Origin: a virus
Virus record (IMG/VR): IMGVR_UViG_3300010885_003731
Coordinates: 1-43,768 of that record
DNA: 43,768 nt
Strand: one strand, 5' to 3'
Shown here: one piece after another, positions 20,771-28,531 of the stretch
How positions within the stretch are numbered: position 1 is the stretch's first letter
Layout of the letters: each line of letters begins with the position of its first letter
The notes under the pieces: generated by a model
What the model was told of the DNA's origin: nothing
Seen by the model: only the letters and a program-made list of their open reading frames with translations
Databases searched by the model: none
Made by a program: the position numbers and the translations under genes

Positions 20771-20793
20771 CGACACACCGATAAAAGACATAT

Positions 20794-20824
20794 TTGACTA
20801 CAAGAATCAAATGTGTGCTATAAT
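20794..20824 (+). promoter_or_regulatory. Promoter of the recombination/primase genes
   Basis: TTGACT, 19-base spacer, extended -10 TGC-TATAAT. About 32 bases above ATG 20857, with TAGGAGG in the leader. Confidence 0.65.
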
Positions 20825-20856
20825 GTAGTTCCACAACAAGAATCTAGGAGGATTTT

Positions 20857-21582
20857 ATGAGTTCCAATTTCCCAGAGTTAGCATTTGCTAAACTCATTCA
20901 CAAGGCAGAAGCCCTGAACGCACCTAAGAGTATTTTGCTCTATGGCGATGCAGGTAGAGGTAAGACTTGGCTTGCTGCATCAATTTCAGAAGTATCAGAA
21001 TATGAACCTGTGCTTTTGATTGACGTAGAAGGTGGGGCATCTGCTATTGCTCGTGACTGGAAGAATGTTGATGTTATCAATATCAAAACACATGAACAGT
21101 TCCAGAGTGTTATTGATACGCTAATCACGACTGAGCACAAATACAAAGCCGTAATCATTGATACCATTGGTGTCGTAATGGATAGGGCTGAGAAGTTCTT
21201 TGGTGAGAAGCCAGAGAATAAGAGCAATAAGTTTGGTCGATGGGGCGACCTAAAGAACTGGGCAAATGAAATATTCCGAGCACTGCACTCAGCAGGGTTT
21301 GTAAGTATTTTGATTGCTCATGCTCTAGATGACAAAGATGAGAATAGCGGTGCTGTGAAAACAACTGCTATGCTTCCGGGGTCATTCAAGAGTACACTAC
21401 CATCTATTCCAGATATCGTAGGCTACCTAGGTATTGAGAATACAGAAGATGGACCTCAGCGTGTGTTGGTTGTTGGTCAGTCAGAGCGTCTTGTAACTAA
21501 GAATCGCTTTGGATTGCCTAGCAAGATTTACCAGCCCACAATGAAAAAAATTATAGATACTATTAACGCAGGAGGTAAATAA
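20857..21582 (+). CDS. Sak4-like RecA-fold ATPase (recombination), 241 aa
   Basis: Walker A GDAGRGKT (residues 30-37), Walker B KAVIIDTIGVV (about 98-108) and a following HALDD/TTAMLPGSF segment fit the AAA_24/Sak4 group: RecA-core proteins that promote single-strand annealing in phages. It lies between a Cas4/RecB-like nuclease and an ssDNA-binding protein, the expected recombination trio. Strong start (TAGGAGGAT). Confidence 0.88.
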   Translation: MSSNFPELAFAKLIHKAEALNAPKSILLYGDAGRGKTWLAASISEVSEYEPVLLIDVEGGASAIARDWKNVDVINIKTHEQFQSVIDTLITTEHKYKAVIIDTIGVVMDRAEKFFGEKPENKSNKFGRWGDLKNWANEIFRALHSAGFVSILIAHALDDKDENSGAVKTTAMLPGSFKSTLPSIPDIVGYLGIENTEDGPQRVLVVGQSERLVTKNRFGLPSKIYQPTMKKIIDTINAGGK

Positions 21583-22062
21583 TTGAGTAACATTTCTTTA
21601 AACTTCACACAGGAAGACCTAGCGTCAACCTCTGGTGGAGCGTATGCCGTTGTTCCAGCTGGCAGTTATAATGCTGTCATCTTTGACGTAAAGCAGGAGT
21701 CTGTAAAGTCGGGACCAAATGAGGGTAAGCCTCGTTTCAATATTCAGTTCAAACTAACTAGTGAAGGTGTAGACAACCGCCGAGTATTCGCCTACGTTGC
21801 TCTCTATAAGGCAGGAGATTACTGGAAGACACAGAGTTTCTTCAGTGCTCTTGGCTACGACCTTTCATCTGGTAAGTTCGAGGTTCCAACTCCAAATGAA
21901 CTTATGGGCAAGCCGATTGGTGTGCGTGTAAAGGTGGGGAAAGACCAAAACGGTGAAGACCGTAATGAGGTTGCTGGCTTTGATAAGCCAACCGAAACTG
22001 CAACATCAGCACTTGGTTCGATTGGTGCAACTGCTGTGAACTCAGCAGACCTTTGGGCATAA
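21583..22062 (+). CDS. Single-stranded DNA-binding protein (DUF669-like), 159 aa
   Basis: TTG start one codon after the previous stop, with GGAGG upstream. YAVVPAGSYNAVIFDVKQESVKSGPNEGKPRFNIQFKLTSEGVDNRRVFAYVAL matches the OB-like pattern of phage DUF669/SSB proteins. The C-terminus ends with Asp-Leu-Trp-Ala, an aromatic tip often used by SSBs for partner binding. Located directly after the Sak4-like ATPase. Confidence 0.75.
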   Translation: MSNISLNFTQEDLASTSGGAYAVVPAGSYNAVIFDVKQESVKSGPNEGKPRFNIQFKLTSEGVDNRRVFAYVALYKAGDYWKTQSFFSALGYDLSSGKFEVPTPNELMGKPIGVRVKVGKDQNGEDRNEVAGFDKPTETATSALGSIGATAVNSADLWA

Positions 22063-22108
22063 TAACCTAATGGGCAGTCCTGAGATATGACTTAAAACTA
22101 TCTCGCAA

Positions 22109-22181
22109 GCCTCTACTGGTGTTATGCGTTTTTCTCCTCCTTTGTACGCATAGTATGAGTTCGATTCTCATCCGAGGCACG
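22109..22181 (+). ncRNA. tRNA-like element with anti-Shine-Dalgarno loop (or degenerate tRNA)
   Basis: GCCTC (22109-22113) pairs with GAGGC (22174-22178). ATGAG/CTCAT with the canonical T-loop TTCGATT (22155-22171) is a true-looking T-arm. Between them is a hairpin ATGCGT/ACGCAT (22124-22151) whose 16-base loop contains TCCTCCTTTGT (22135-22145). There is no D-stem and no ordinary anticodon loop. The 3' end GGCACGA resembles the three leader elements at 10900, 11212 and 11666. The loop is an 11-base perfect complement of the primase-gene ribosome binding region (22372-22382). Confidence 0.5.
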
Positions 22182-22279
22182 AACACCAAGACGTCTTAGC
22201 AATAAGGTGGCTTTAGCAGGAATACTAGTAAAACCTGCTACAGATGTTGTCCCTATCTGGGTTATGACAAGGGGCGTTA

Positions 22280-22352
22280 TGACCATTAGCTCAATTGGTA
22301 GAGCAAGGTGCTGTTAACACCGAGGTTTCAGGTTCGAGTCCTGAATGGTCAG
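22280..22352 (+). tRNA. tRNA-Asn (GTT)
   Basis: All arms are present: acceptor TGACCAT/ATGGTCA, D-arm GCTC/GAGC with GGTA in its loop, anticodon loop CTGTTAA (anticodon GTT), T-arm TCAGG/CCTGA with loop TTCGAGT, and discriminator G. The anticodon stem has one end mismatch (A-G). CCA is not encoded. Lies in the 5' leader of the primase-helicase gene. Confidence 0.92.
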
Positions 22353-22385
22353 CAAGGAGAAAACGTAACTAACAAAGGAGGATAT

Positions 22386-24575
22386 ATGAAGACAGGAGAT
22401 TTTCTAGGAGCAATCTACGGGAAAGCAAGTGGTCTAGCCACAGTTGTAATCCGTGGAGCAACTGGGGAACTCACTGAGCAAAAGTTTTTTGAATACCCAG
22501 AGCAAAAAGATTCTATGGTTGCCTATGCAACTTCAAAAGCTAGTGAAGATATTTACTACTCACCAATCCTTTTTAACGCTCCACGCCGTATTAAAGAAAA
22601 TGCTAAGACTGTATCTGTAATATATGCAGATGCTGATACTTGTGCTCCTGAGAACTTTCTAGTAGAACCATCCATATCTGTGCAGACCTCTGAGGGGCAC
22701 TGGCACACTTACTGGGTTCTCGATACGGAGATTGACCCACAAGTTGCTGCACTTCTGTCAAAGAAGATTGCCTATGCACATTCACACCAAGGCTGTGATA
22801 AATCTGGCTGGAATACTACCAAGCTATTGCGTATCCCTAACTCAATGAATCGCAAAGAAGGTAAGGACTCTCCTGTAACTGCAAGTACTAATAACAAGGT
22901 ATATAACATTCAAGAACTTGAAGAAGTATATGGTGATGTTGAGGTAGAGCCAATCAGGGAACTATCTTTAGATGCATTACCTGCAAACTTTCCAACTGTT
23001 ATGGAAGTTATGGGTAAACTTCAAAGCAGTCCTGAGATTATTGGTCTTTATATGGATGAGCCTTCAGCGAGCGCAGACCTATCTAAACTACTTTGGAAAC
23101 TAGAGATTATGCTTTTCAAGCAGGGTCTAACTAAAGAAGAAGTATTTGTTATCTGTCGTAATGCTAAGTGCAATAAGTATCACTCACCTTTGCGAGCAAA
23201 GCGTTCAGATGCAGATGGTGACTTATGGCGTGAAGTACAACGAGCATCAGTATCGTTCAATAGTGATGAGGTAGTAGTTCTACCAATTGACATTTCAGAT
23301 ATTGAAGTATCAGAAGAATACTCTAAGCCATCATTCCTAACTGATGAAGAGAAACTTATTGTTGATGAGCGTAGAAGTTTTATTGATGACTATCGCCAGT
23401 GGGCTTTGTCAAAGACCGATGGTGCTGTCTCATATCAAGATGCAAGTGCTTTTACTTTGCTATCCTGTGTATTCTCAGATATCGGTTATGCCGTTCCCAA
23501 GTTTGGCAAGATGGGCTTGAACCTTTGGTTTATGTTGCTAGGTGAAACTACACTTACTCGTAAATCTACTAGTCGTAATCTTATGCTTCGTGCCGTAAGG
23601 CACTTTGAGAAGGTCTCTGGGTATCAGATTGATATTGGTTCTGATGCAACACCAGAAGGTCTTACATCAATTCTTTCAGAGCGTGATGGTCAAACATCAC
23701 TACTGCACAGAGATGAAGTACAGGGTATGTTCAAGGACTTTATCAATAAGACTTATATGGCATCAGCAGCAGAGCGTTTTACTGAGTTGTATGATGGACA
23801 CGTTCCCGTAACTATCCGTTCATCAAAAGGTAAGACTCAGACAGAGAGAGCAGATACTAACTTTGTAATGTACCTAATGGGTATTACAAGTAAGACTGCT
23901 GACATTCTAACAACTGAGTATTTCCGCTCTGGATTCTTAGCACGTTTTATTTATGTTACAGCACCAACTCCACTTCGCACTAAAGAATCTGAGGATATCC
24001 AACAGGCTGACGAGTATGAAGTAGCAGTTCGTGATGATGTGCTTGAGTCAATGATGAAGAAACTTTCTGATGCAGTTGCTTTTTGGCAGAAGAAGGGTGG
24101 TCCAAGTCCAAGACCTATTCGCCTAAGTCCTGAAACAATCAAGCGTTTCAATGATTATAAGTGGGAGATGGGTAACTGGTCAGAGAATCACCCACAGCGT
24201 GAATCAATTGAGCCATCACGTCAGCGTCTTGCTTTATCAGTTTGGAAGTGTGCAGTTCTACTTGCAATGTCAGAGAAGTCTGAGGAAGTTCAGGTAAGGC
24301 ACTTGCTTATTGCTATTCATTACTCAGAGGATTGGTTCTGGAATCTAGTTCAGATGGCTGGAGCAATCTCTGCTTCAGAATGGCAACGAGATGTTGATAA
24401 TCTTGAAGCACTTATTGCTGATAAAGGTGGTAGGATTCGCTATGAGGATGCTTATAAGAAGTTTAGTCATAAGCGCAAGCGAGAGTTTGATGAAATGGTT
24501 GAAGCACTATTCTCTCAGGCTCGTGTGCAAAAGCTAGTTGAAAATCAAAAGACATATTTGGAGGTGGTTGCATAA
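22386..24575 (+). CDS. Primase-helicase (RepB-type primase + DUF3987 helicase), 729 aa
   Basis: The N-terminus has archaeo-eukaryotic-type primase motifs: ADAD metal site (Asp82/Asp84), GHWHTYWVL around 105-113 and LLRIPNSMNRK further on. The C-terminal half is a DUF3987-type ATPase: a P-loop-like GETTLTRKST near residue 390, DATPEGLTSIL, LLHRDEVQGMF and FVMYLMGITSKTADILT...FLARFIYV. It likely primes and unwinds phage DNA for host polymerase. ATG 22386 has a perfect AAAGGAGG five bases upstream; a longer frame from 22308 runs through the tRNA and is rejected. Confidence 0.88.
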   Translation: MKTGDFLGAIYGKASGLATVVIRGATGELTEQKFFEYPEQKDSMVAYATSKASEDIYYSPILFNAPRRIKENAKTVSVIYADADTCAPENFLVEPSISVQTSEGHWHTYWVLDTEIDPQVAALLSKKIAYAHSHQGCDKSGWNTTKLLRIPNSMNRKEGKDSPVTASTNNKVYNIQELEEVYGDVEVEPIRELSLDALPANFPTVMEVMGKLQSSPEIIGLYMDEPSASADLSKLLWKLEIMLFKQGLTKEEVFVICRNAKCNKYHSPLRAKRSDADGDLWREVQRASVSFNSDEVVVLPIDISDIEVSEEYSKPSFLTDEEKLIVDERRSFIDDYRQWALSKTDGAVSYQDASAFTLLSCVFSDIGYAVPKFGKMGLNLWFMLLGETTLTRKSTSRNLMLRAVRHFEKVSGYQIDIGSDATPEGLTSILSERDGQTSLLHRDEVQGMFKDFINKTYMASAAERFTELYDGHVPVTIRSSKGKTQTERADTNFVMYLMGITSKTADILTTEYFRSGFLARFIYVTAPTPLRTKESEDIQQADEYEVAVRDDVLESMMKKLSDAVAFWQKKGGPSPRPIRLSPETIKRFNDYKWEMGNWSENHPQRESIEPSRQRLALSVWKCAVLLAMSEKSEEVQVRHLLIAIHYSEDWFWNLVQMAGAISASEWQRDVDNLEALIADKGGRIRYEDAYKKFSHKRKREFDEMVEALFSQARVQKLVENQKTYLEVVA

Positions 24576-24973
24576 TGAATAGAGCTAGAGAAATGGAAGT
24601 TGCTGAAGCCTTGAATGAAGCAATCTGGCTGAGAGATAATATCTATAATATAACTAGGCAAGAAGCATATATTGAAATAGATAAGATTGGAAAACTAAAT
24701 GTCTTTTCAAGTAGGCAACTATCTGCTATTACAAATGGAGTAATAGACCATAATGCAATTAGCAGAAGAATACACAAGACTAACAAGACTGGTGGAAAGC
24801 TAAATATTGGAACACTAGACATCTTAAAAGCAATACTTATATCTAGAGCTGATGAGAGAACTGATTTCAAACTCATAGCAGAAGCAGTGGGTCTAGGTAC
24901 TTCACAGGGAATGGTATCAAAACTAACTGGTGTTAGCCAGTCTAGTATCAGCAGAAGATTGGAGAAAAAATGA
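24575..24973 (+). CDS. Helix-turn-helix DNA-binding protein, 132 aa
   Basis: Overlaps the primase stop (TAATG). A basic helical N-terminus, a central SSRQLSAITNGVIDHNAISRRIHKTNKTGG and a C-terminal GTSQGMVSKLTGVSQSSISRRLEKK look like two helix-turn-helix units; the second is the clearer. Could regulate the module or bind an origin or primosome. Confidence 0.65.
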   Translation: MNRAREMEVAEALNEAIWLRDNIYNITRQEAYIEIDKIGKLNVFSSRQLSAITNGVIDHNAISRRIHKTNKTGGKLNIGTLDILKAILISRADERTDFKLIAEAVGLGTSQGMVSKLTGVSQSSISRRLEKK

Positions 24974-25188
24974 ATCAAAGTGAATGGATGGATTACGGTA
25001 TTCAAAATGGCTATTGTGGACCAATTGTATGCTATACTCATGATGGGCTACCAACAACTATTGATGAAGATGAGGAGTTTGAGGAAGGTGAACCATGTAT
25101 TCACATTATTAGACCATATATAGATATATCTGATAAACTTGCAGTTGAATATAATCACTCACCATCAGAATGGAGAAAAAATGGGTAG
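24970..25188 (+). CDS. Conserved small phage protein, 72 aa
   Basis: ATGA overlap with the preceding gene. NGYCGPIVCYTHDGLPTT...EDEEFEEGEPCIHIIRPY is a motif I recall from many actinophage and other phage small proteins of unknown function. Acidic, with three cysteines and a histidine that could bind metal. Function unknown. Confidence 0.65.
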   Translation: MNQSEWMDYGIQNGYCGPIVCYTHDGLPTTIDEDEEFEEGEPCIHIIRPYIDISDKLAVEYNHSPSEWRKNG

Positions 25189-25402
25189 TAACTACAGTAA
25201 GAAAGCAAAGTTTGAAGATGTAAAGTTTGACCCAGATGCTGTAAAGTTTCATGCGGAAAACTTTATGCAAGGTCAGGTTTATCCACTAGCAAAACATTGT
25301 TATGGATTTATCCAGCAGTATAAAACTAGAAGTGCATATCAAGTTTACTTAAATTCACTAGAGGAAAAGGAAATTAAATATGACACTGATACTATCGCTT
25401 GA
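25181..25402 (+). CDS. Small basic protein, 73 aa, unknown
   Basis: ATG 25181 overlaps the preceding gene by eight bases and has GGAGAA just upstream; a longer frame from 25139 is not needed. MGSNYSKKAKFEDVKFDPDAVKFHAENFMQGQVYPLAKHCYGFIQQYKTRSAYQVYL is helical. Not recognised. Confidence 0.6.
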   Translation: MGSNYSKKAKFEDVKFDPDAVKFHAENFMQGQVYPLAKHCYGFIQQYKTRSAYQVYLNSLEEKEIKYDTDTIA

Positions 25403-25820
25403 CCCCGGAGGGACTACCGGAGCAGCATTAGTCCAAGTAACAAAGAATTCACCACCAGCTGTTATCTGGACTAGGCAAATTCCAAATGGTCTAAAAGGAT
25501 TTCTTGATTGGCATTGGGATGAGTTAGAAGATATTGACATAGACCTAATCGTGTGTGAAGATTTTACATTGCGAGAAGGAGTTCATGGAGTAGACCTATC
25601 ACCAGTATCTATTATTGGTGCACTAGAGGCTCTATATGTGCTGACACCTATAGTTTATCAAGCACCAAAGATAAAGCCCCTATGTGACGATACAAGGCTA
25701 AAGAAGATGGGTTTTCACACTCCGGGTAAGCAACACGCAAATGATGCAGTAAGACACGCATTAATTTATTTGAGAAACAATAAACATATGCCAACCCTAG
25801 AGGCTGGCTGGAAAGATTGA
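25380..25820 (+). CDS. RuvC-like Holliday-junction resolvase, 146 aa
   Basis: LSLDPGGTTGAA (Asp8), LIVCEDF (acidic residue near 61), and HANDAVRHALIYL (late Asp) give the RNase H-fold, metal-dependent resolvase pattern typical of phage RuvC-like endonucleases. It resolves branched DNA before packaging. The start overlaps the previous gene by 23 bases with AAAAGGAAA upstream. Confidence 0.85.
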   Translation: MTLILSLDPGGTTGAALVQVTKNSPPAVIWTRQIPNGLKGFLDWHWDELEDIDIDLIVCEDFTLREGVHGVDLSPVSIIGALEALYVLTPIVYQAPKIKPLCDDTRLKKMGFHTPGKQHANDAVRHALIYLRNNKHMPTLEAGWKD

Positions 25821-25826
25821 GGTATA

Positions 25827-26561
25827 ATGAAAATTCTATTTCTAGACCTTGAAACATCACCAGTATTGGCACACGTCTGGGGACTATGGCAACAGAATGT
25901 ATCTATTGGACAAATTGAGAAATCAACTGAAGTTATTTGCTTTGGTGCAAGATGGTATGGACAGAAGAATGTAATCTTCAAGTCTAGTTTTCATCATGGT
26001 AAAGAAGCAATGCTTGCAGAGATGCACAAATTGTTAGATGAAGCAGATGTCTTAGTTGGCTGGAACTCTCAGTCATTTGATAGCAAGCATCTAAAGCGTG
26101 AACTTCTTCAGGCTGGACTGCTACCACCATCACCATATAAAGAACTAGACCTTATGCGTGTAGTAAAGTCTCAGTTCAAGTTCCCATCAAATAAACTAGA
26201 TTATGTATCACAAACTCTAGGTGTTGGGTCTAAGGTAAAGCACTCAGGATTTGACCTTTGGCTAGGCTGTATGGCTGGAGATAAGAAGTCTTGGGTTGAA
26301 ATGAAGGAATATCAGATTCAAGATGTAAATCTTTTGATTGACCTTTATGAAAAATTAAAGCCTTGGATTAAGAATCATCCACACGCTGCACTTGCTGAAG
26401 GGCTTGAAGATGGTTGCCCTAACTGTGCATCAACCGACCTACAACGCAGAGGATATGCAAGAACCACTACATCTACTTATCAGAGGTTCCAGTGTAACTC
26501 CTGTGGTAAATGGATGCGAGGTAAGAGTGCAGTTCAAAATACTAATACAAGGGCTATTTAA
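25827..26561 (+). CDS. DnaQ-like 3'-5' exonuclease with C-terminal zinc ribbon, 244 aa
   Basis: DEDD-family residues: DLET (Asp7, Glu9), VGWNSQSFDSKHL (Asp in the second motif) and EYQIQDVNLLIDLY (third motif). After the nuclease fold there is a zinc ribbon, CPNC-x18-CNSC, with an RWMR-like basic end. Length and architecture fit predicted RNase H-like exonucleases of actinophages. May proofread or trim DNA ends for the host polymerase. Confidence 0.87.
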   Translation: MKILFLDLETSPVLAHVWGLWQQNVSIGQIEKSTEVICFGARWYGQKNVIFKSSFHHGKEAMLAEMHKLLDEADVLVGWNSQSFDSKHLKRELLQAGLLPPSPYKELDLMRVVKSQFKFPSNKLDYVSQTLGVGSKVKHSGFDLWLGCMAGDKKSWVEMKEYQIQDVNLLIDLYEKLKPWIKNHPHAALAEGLEDGCPNCASTDLQRRGYARTTTSTYQRFQCNSCGKWMRGKSAVQNTNTRAI

Positions 26562-26850
26562 AAAGAAACCCAAAGCCGTAATCCTCAAAATAGAGGATTG
26601 CGGTGCAGGGGCTTTTTATGGTCAAAAGAAAATATTTCTTATCCCATATACAGACTTCTATTATGATGAAGAAGATGGTTATGAAGTTAAGATTCAATAT
26701 ATGTGTAACTGTGGATTAGAAGTATTTAGACTTCGTGATGAGCATTTTGGGTGTACTCATTGTGATGCAGTTTGCGTAATGAGTGATATGCAAAATAAAT
26801 GTGAAATTTGCTTTAGATTATTTACTATAAATGATAATGAGGAGGAATAG
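26527..26850 (+). CDS. Cysteine-rich zinc-binding protein, about 107 aa
   Basis: C-terminal CNCG, CTHC, and CEIC plus further cysteines make one or two zinc sites; the N-terminal part is beta-rich (KAVILKIEDCGAGAFYGQKKIFLIPYTDFYYDEEDGYEVKIQY). Start uncertain: GTG 26527 (GAGGTAAGA upstream, overlapping the exonuclease by 35 bases) is the only good option before ATG 26701. A terminator-like hairpin lies inside its 5' part. Not a named family. Confidence 0.55.
   Translation: MQFKILIQGLFKKKPKAVILKIEDCGAGAFYGQKKIFLIPYTDFYYDEEDGYEVKIQYMCNCGLEVFRLRDEHFGCTHCDAVCVMSDMQNKCEICFRLFTINDNEEE
26572..26617 (+). terminator. Terminator/attenuator-like hairpin within coding sequence
   Basis: CCGTAATCCTC (26576-26586) pairs over 11 bp with GAGGATTGCGG (26593-26603) around AAAATA. 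AAAG and CTTTTT add an outer arm and a T-run. It lies 15 bases after the exonuclease stop, the place for a terminator, yet the next open frame reads through it. Confidence 0.5.
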
Positions 26851-27050
26851 TGCCAACATATGAATATCGTTGTAATACCTGTAAAATGCAAGTAGTTGAG
26901 CATAGAAGGATAACTGAGAATCGTAAAGATAATCACTGTCCAGTATCTAACTGCACAGGAGAACTGCTTCAGGTGTATAATAGCATTGGAGTTTCATTCA
27001 ACGGTTCTGGATTCTACTCAAATGACAAGAAAATTATGAAAGGGGATTAA
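26850..27050 (+). CDS. FmdB-family zinc-ribbon protein, 66 aa
   Basis: MPTYEYRCNTC ... HCPVSNC ... GVSFNGSGFYSND is the FmdB/CxxC_CxxC_SSSS signature, a putative regulatory zinc ribbon widespread in actinobacteria and their phages. GTG start overlaps the preceding TAG, with GGAGGA upstream. Function unproven in phages. Confidence 0.85.
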   Translation: MPTYEYRCNTCKMQVVEHRRITENRKDNHCPVSNCTGELLQVYNSIGVSFNGSGFYSNDKKIMKGD

Positions 27051-27572
27051 ATGCCTTATTATATTACAAACAAACATCCTGATTGCTCAGGCTGGGCTAC
27101 AGTAAATAGCAAGTATGAAGTAAAGGGATGTCATAAAACTAAGCAAGGCTCTATTGACCAAATGGTTGCAATCTCACAAGCAGAGAAAATGGCTCCGGGT
27201 GGAACTCACCCTCGTGATAAGAAGAAAGAGTCAATCTTTGCTGAAGCTGCTGATTCAACCTATAACCCACCACAAGGTGTCCAGAACGCTGCTAAACGTG
27301 CATTGGCTTGGATTGCTGATGGTAAGGCTGGAAGTGGATTTACTGATGTAGGTCGTAAGCGGGCATCACAGCTTGCCTCTGGTTCATCTATAAGTCGAGA
27401 TACAGTTGCAAGGATGAAATCCTACTTTGCACGTCACGCTGTAGATAGAAAAGCTACTGGCTTTAACTCAGGTCAAGAGGGCTACCCATCTCCGGGTCGA
27501 GTTGCTTGGGATGCTTGGGGTGGCACTGCTGGACAAGCATGGGTAAACCGTATTAATCTGGAGAAGAAATAA
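27051..27572 (+). CDS. Conserved actinophage protein, 173 aa
   Basis: Two recognisable blocks: an N-terminal PYYITNKHPDCSGWATVN...GCHKTKQGSIDQMVAISQAEKM domain, and a C-terminal ...NAAKRALAWIADGKAGSGFTDVGRKRAS...ARMKSYFARH...GYPSPGRVAWDAWGG domain. I recall both from actinophage proteins, the first often attached to protease or portal proteins. Here they form a stand-alone gene in the replication arm. Function unknown; the conserved Trp/His/Cys residues suggest a folded domain rather than filler. Confidence 0.65.
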   Translation: MPYYITNKHPDCSGWATVNSKYEVKGCHKTKQGSIDQMVAISQAEKMAPGGTHPRDKKKESIFAEAADSTYNPPQGVQNAAKRALAWIADGKAGSGFTDVGRKRASQLASGSSISRDTVARMKSYFARHAVDRKATGFNSGQEGYPSPGRVAWDAWGGTAGQAWVNRINLEKK

Positions 27573-27958
27573 TGGAAGGTTATGACCTCCAAGATACTCT
27601 AGTAAATATCAACTATGCTGCTTCATTTGGCCTCAGTCAACTTGTAAATAATATCAAAGATGCTAAGGTCCTACATAGACCAACTGGTGAGTTTGTAATT
27701 ATTACTGCACAGATAAATAATACTGGAGTACATACCGCAATCAAAGAAATGGTTGATGAGAAGTTTCCTAACTGTGCAGGAGTTTTCTTTGTATCAGGTG
27801 GACAGAATGATATTATCCAAAAGAAGGCAGCTAGTATAAAACGTCTTAAGCTAACAAGTTTCACAGATAATAACGTGAAGATTTTGGCTGGTATAAGAGA
27901 GCTTCTCCCAGAAGTTACACTATATCACATGACAGGGAATGGTCGTAAAAAGTATTAA
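27572..27958 (+). CDS. Unknown protein, 128 aa (weak HAD-like C-terminus)
   Basis: Overlaps the preceding stop (TAATG). The C-terminal IKRLKLTSFTDNNVKILAGIRELLPEVTLYHMTGNGRKKY resembles the last motifs of HAD-type phosphatases, and KVLHRPTGEFVIITAQINNTG could hold a middle strand. I do not see the DxD nucleophile motif, so an active phosphatase is doubtful. Confidence 0.55.
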   Translation: MEGYDLQDTLVNINYAASFGLSQLVNNIKDAKVLHRPTGEFVIITAQINNTGVHTAIKEMVDEKFPNCAGVFFVSGGQNDIIQKKAASIKRLKLTSFTDNNVKILAGIRELLPEVTLYHMTGNGRKKY

Positions 27959-27967
27959 GGAGGAATA

Positions 27968-28531
27968 ATGGAGTTACCAGATAAAAAGTATAAAGTTATT
28001 TATGCAGACCCACCTTGGACATATAATGATATGAAAAATAAAGACCCTAAAATGGGTGGAATAACATATCCCACAATGTCTTTGAAAGATATAAAAGAAT
28101 TGCCAATCCAAGACCTAGCTGATAAAGACTGTGCATTATTCTTATGGGCTACAATGCCATTACTACAAGAAGCCTTAGATGTTATCGAGGCTTGGGGATT
28201 TACCTATACTACCTGTGCATTTACTTGGGTGAAGCTAAACCCATTAGGTGTTGGTATTTATTCAGGTATGGGTCACTGGACAAATGGAAATGCTGAACTA
28301 TGTTTATTTGCTAAAAAAGGTAAACCTAAACGTGAAGCAAAGAATGTAAAACAAATTGTTATGTCCCCTCGTGGTCGTCACTCTGCTAAACCAATTGAAG
28401 TTCGTGATAGGATAGTTTCCCTTATTGGAGATGTTCCACGGATTGAGTTATTTGCTCGTGAGATAGCTGACGGTTGGGATAGTTGGGGTAATGACCCAGC
28501 ACTTATAGAAAATGATATAGTAAAATTATGA
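27968..28531 (+). CDS. MT-A70-family adenine-N6 DNA methyltransferase, 187 aa
   Basis: DPPW at residues 14-17 (catalytic), followed by LFLWATMPLLQEALDVIEAWGFTYTTCAFTWVKLN and NAELCLFAKKG, the SAM-binding fold of MT-A70/Ime4-type enzymes. Ends with IELFAREIADGWDSWGND, typical of the family. AAGGAGGAA upstream. Likely methylates phage DNA to resist restriction; no partner endonuclease is present. Confidence 0.92.
   Translation: MELPDKKYKVIYADPPWTYNDMKNKDPKMGGITYPTMSLKDIKELPIQDLADKDCALFLWATMPLLQEALDVIEAWGFTYTTCAFTWVKLNPLGVGIYSGMGHWTNGNAELCLFAKKGKPKREAKNVKQIVMSPRGRHSAKPIEVRDRIVSLIGDVPRIELFAREIADGWDSWGNDPALIENDIVKL

Larger units (their letters stand above)
22063..22385 (+). other. 323-base non-coding stretch with tRNA-like element and tRNA-Asn
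   Basis: No gene. Contains a small hairpin (AGATA/TATCT near 22083-22103), the tRNA-like element at 22109-22181, a hairpin TAGCAGG/CCTGCTA (22214-22240), the tRNA-Asn at 22280-22352, and the AAAGGAGG ribosome binding site of the primase gene. Probably co-transcribed from the promoter at 20794 and processed. Confidence 0.7.

Noticed and set aside
22308-22385. Longer N-terminus of the primase-helicase starting at 22308
   Set aside because: This extension would translate the tRNA-Asn gene; ATG 22386 with a perfect AAAGGAGG is clearly the start.
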